From CAKZKT01 sp034434235 (lineage in GTDB: Bacteria; Chloroflexota; Anaerolineae; CG2-30-64-16): a stretch of DNA of 8,235 nt. A program made the position numbers and the translations under genes. The stretch is from the NCBI GenBank assembly GCA_034434235.1, contig DAOTZV010000079.1:1-8235 (forward strand), read 5' to 3'. Positions 6,338 to 8,235 of the stretch are shown here, piece after piece (position 1 is the first letter of the stretch; each line of letters opens with the position of its first letter). The notes beneath the pieces were generated by a model that did no database searches, was not told the DNA's origin, and was given only the letters and a program-made list of their open reading frames with translations.

Positions 6338-8235
6338 ATGCGAAAGGCAGTGGAGACCTGTTCACCGGATCTGTTGGACCAGGACATCATCTACGGGCCG
6401 TCCGACGCCGTGGCCGGGCGCCTGCAAGAGGCCGAGAACCTGGTCGCGGCCGCGCGACAGGGCGGGGAGCCGGCCGCGCTGGCCGAGGCGCTGATCGCGC
6501 TGGCGCGGCTGCGCTATCGCCTGGGGCAATACAGGGCGGCCCAGGCGCTGGCCGACGAAGCTCTGGCCGTATCGCCAGAGGGCGCGCCGGCGCGTGCCGA
6601 CGCCTGGCAGGTGTTGGCCAATTGTGCGGCCGACATCGAATCGTTCGCCCAGGCCGAGGCCTGCTATCGGTTGGCCGCCGACCTGGCGCGCGAGACGGGC
6701 CATCACCGCGGCCGCGTGGCCGCCTTGCACGGCCTGGCGGCCGGCGTCTACTTCCCGCGCGGCCGCTTTGATCTGGCCCTGGCCGCCGATGCTGAGGCCC
6801 GCCGCATTGCCGCTGAACAGGGGCGCCCGGACTGGCTCGTTTTTCCCTTGATCACTATAGCCATGGTCCACCAGTCGGCTGGTCAGCGGGATCAGGCGCA
6901 GGCCGCGCTGGCGGAATTGGCGCCCCTGGCGCCGACGGGATCGGTCGTCCAGGGGTATCATCTCTGCCTCAGCGGCGCACTGGCCCTGGATGATGGCCAG
7001 TTGGAGGCCGGCCGCGCGCTCTTCGTGCAGGCCCGGCCCATCGCCGAGACCAGCGGCGAGCCATGGCTCAACGGCGCGGTGCGGTTGGGCTTGAGCCGCT
7101 ACTACCGCCTGCTCGGCGACGGCCCCAACGCCCGCGCCTGGGCCGACGACGCGCTGGCCTTTGCCCGCCGGCTGGGCTGTCGCCACGACCAGGGCCGGGC
7201 GCTGATCGAGCGTGGCCGCGGCGCGTGGCTCTGCGGCGACCAGGCCGGCGCCGAGGCCGACCTGCGCGCCGCGGATGAGATCCTGGCCGCCCTGGATGCG
7301 GCCTTCGATCTGGCCCGCGGCCGCTTCCTGCTGGCCGCCTTGCTCCACGAACAGGGCCGCGCCGAGGCTGCCGGCGCCTGGCTGGCGGCCGCGCGCGCGA
7401 TCGGCGAAGGGGGCTACGCTTTTCTGCTGGAACAGGAGCGGGCCCTGGCCTTCCCCCTGCTGGCCGCCTACCAGGCCGGGCCCGACCCCGACCTGGCCCG
7501 CGCCGGCGCGCTGCTGCTGGAGCGGCTGCGTCGCGTGCCGCCGCCCCCCTTGCGGGTCGTGACCCTGGGCCGTTTTGCCGTGTGGCAGAACTCGCATGTT
7601 GTCGAAGCGCGCCTCCTGCGCCAGCGGCGGGCCGGCGAGCTGCTGGCCCTGCTCCTGCTCTCCCCCGGTCGTCGCCTGACGGCCGAACAGGTCGCCGAGG
7701 CCCTCTTCCCGGCCAAGACGCCGGCCGCCGGCCAGGTCCTCTTCCACCATGCCACCTCGGCCCTGCGCCACGCGCTGGAGCCGGACCTGCCGGACAAGTT
7801 CCCCTCCCGCTACCTGGCCGTGCAGGAAGGGCAGATCGCGCTGGCGTTGCCCCCCGGCTCCTGGCTGGACAGCGAGGCCTTCGAGGCGCATTGTCGGCGG
7901 GGGGAATGGGAGGAGGCGCTGGCCCTCTACGGCGGCGAGCTGTTGCCCGAGTATCGCTACGCCGACTGGACGGTGCTCCACCGCGAGCGGCTGGCGCTGC
8001 TCTACCAGCGGGCCCTGTTGGGCGCAGGGGAGGCTCGCCTGGCCGCGGGCCGGCCGGCCGAAGCCCTGGACGCCTGCCGACGGCTGCTGGCCGAGGAGCC
8101 GTGGCATGAAAAGGCCGTCTTGCTGGGCATGCGCGCGTGCGTGGCGCTGGGCGACGTGGCCGGCGCCCGCCGCCTCTACTACACGCTGGCGCAAACCCTG
8201 CGCGCCGAGCTGAACACCGTTCCCCAGGCCGAGCT
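6338..8235 (+). CDS. TPR-BTAD (SARP-like) transcriptional regulator, 3' end beyond window
   Basis: A single open frame runs from ATG 6338 off the right edge (632 codons visible). Residues ~25-390 consist of Ala/Leu-rich helical pairs typical of tetratricopeptide repeats: LIALARLRYRLGQYRAAQAL, ADAWQVLANCAADIESFAQA and EACYRLAADLARETGHHRGR, with several more. Residues ~405-500 form an OmpR/SARP-type winged helix (LRVVTLGRFAVWQ, RQRRAGELLALLLLSPGRRL, TAEQVAEALFP, FHHATSALRHALEP, SRYLAVQEGQIALAL). From W509 a bacterial transcriptional activator domain follows (WLDSEAFEAHCRRGEWEEAL, YGGELLPEYRYADWTVLHRE, RLALLYQRALL, AGRPAEALDACRRLLAEEPW, HEKAVLLGMRACVALGDVAG). The usual SARP order is winged helix-BTAD first; here TPRs come first and no Walker A or STAND ATPase is seen. 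No Shine-Dalgarno is evident; the frame is open upstream of 6338, but 6338 is the first ATG after the preceding stop (34 bases away). GC is very high (49 of 60 at 7501-7560). Likely DNA-binding activator; target genes unknown. Confidence 0.88.
   Translation, partial: MRKAVETCSPDLLDQDIIYGPSDAVAGRLQEAENLVAAARQGGEPAALAEALIALARLRYRLGQYRAAQALADEALAVSPEGAPARADAWQVLANCAADIESFAQAEACYRLAADLARETGHHRGRVAALHGLAAGVYFPRGRFDLALAADAEARRIAAEQGRPDWLVFPLITIAMVHQSAGQRDQAQAALAELAPLAPTGSVVQGYHLCLSGALALDDGQLEAGRALFVQARPIAETSGEPWLNGAVRLGLSRYYRLLGDGPNARAWADDALAFARRLGCRHDQGRALIERGRGAWLCGDQAGAEADLRAADEILAALDAAFDLARGRFLLAALLHEQGRAEAAGAWLAAARAIGEGGYAFLLEQERALAFPLLAAYQAGPDPDLARAGALLLERLRRVPPPPLRVVTLGRFAVWQNSHVVEARLLRQRRAGELLALLLLSPGRRLTAEQVAEALFPAKTPAAGQVLFHHATSALRHALEPDLPDKFPSRYLAVQEGQIALALPPGSWLDSEAFEAHCRRGEWEEALALYGGELLPEYRYADWTVLHRERLALLYQRALLGAGEARLAAGRPAEALDACRRLLAEEPWHEKAVLLGMRACVALGDVAGARRLYYTLAQTLRAELNTVPQAE

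Noticed and set aside
6362..8194. 610-codon minus-strand ORF
   Set aside because: It lies antisense to the TPR-BTAD frame. Its Gln/Gly/Arg/Ala-rich composition shows no domain, and it is open only because very GC-rich coding sequence lacks stops in that frame.

Overview
The window looks like an accessory, partly decayed stretch of a GC-rich bacterial genome, most likely a Chloroflexota member (Anaerolineae/Caldilineae type). This assignment is an inference. It rests on a TPR protein with a C-terminal winged-helix/BTAD regulator module, secreted proteins with long Thr/Pro linkers, and a short 'LPLV.R' motif in two different proteins, a style I associate with that phylum. No rRNA, tRNA or housekeeping gene is present to confirm it.

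Layout. (1) Positions 1-134 hold the middle of an IS110-family transposase on the minus strand, cut off abruptly. (2) Positions 144-1011 hold a two-gene toxin-antitoxin operon: an excisionase-type HTH antitoxin and a PIN-domain toxin overlapping by 4 bases, with a promoter and a candidate dyad operator. (3) Positions 1133-1564 hold an IS110 transposase relic (minus) that lost its middle by in-frame deletions and keeps a 143-codon ORF. (4) Positions 1588-3670 form a striking unit. Two ~126-bp repeats in inverted orientation, each carrying a 52-nt hairpin, bracket an AT-rich gene for an SH3-domain lipoprotein (1695-3503) whose base and codon use differ sharply from both sides. Promoter-like boxes sit at the inner edge of both repeats and point outward. 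(5) Positions 3688-5514 (minus) encode a secreted two-domain protein with a Thr/Pro linker and a lyase-like/concanavalin-like C-terminal domain. (6) Positions 5515-5806 are non-coding and hold a near-consensus rightward promoter. (7) Positions 5807-6303 are a frameshifted YhcH/YiaL-family remnant joined in frame to the tail of a secreted Ig-like protein. (8) From 6338 off the right edge runs a large intact ORF with TPR-like repeats, a winged helix and a BTAD domain.

How it fits together. The left half is shaped by IS110-family activity: relics on both sides of the toxin-antitoxin pair, and a repeat immediately upstream of the transposase start that recurs as an orphan inverted copy beyond the foreign lipoprotein gene. 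The best candidate for something new is this repeat. It lies where IS110 elements encode their guide (bridge/seek) RNA, has promoter boxes at its edge, and its hairpin apex is flipped relative to its flanks between the two copies. The right half is carbohydrate/surface-protein territory, with a pseudogene chimera and a regulator reading in the same direction from a shared upstream promoter.
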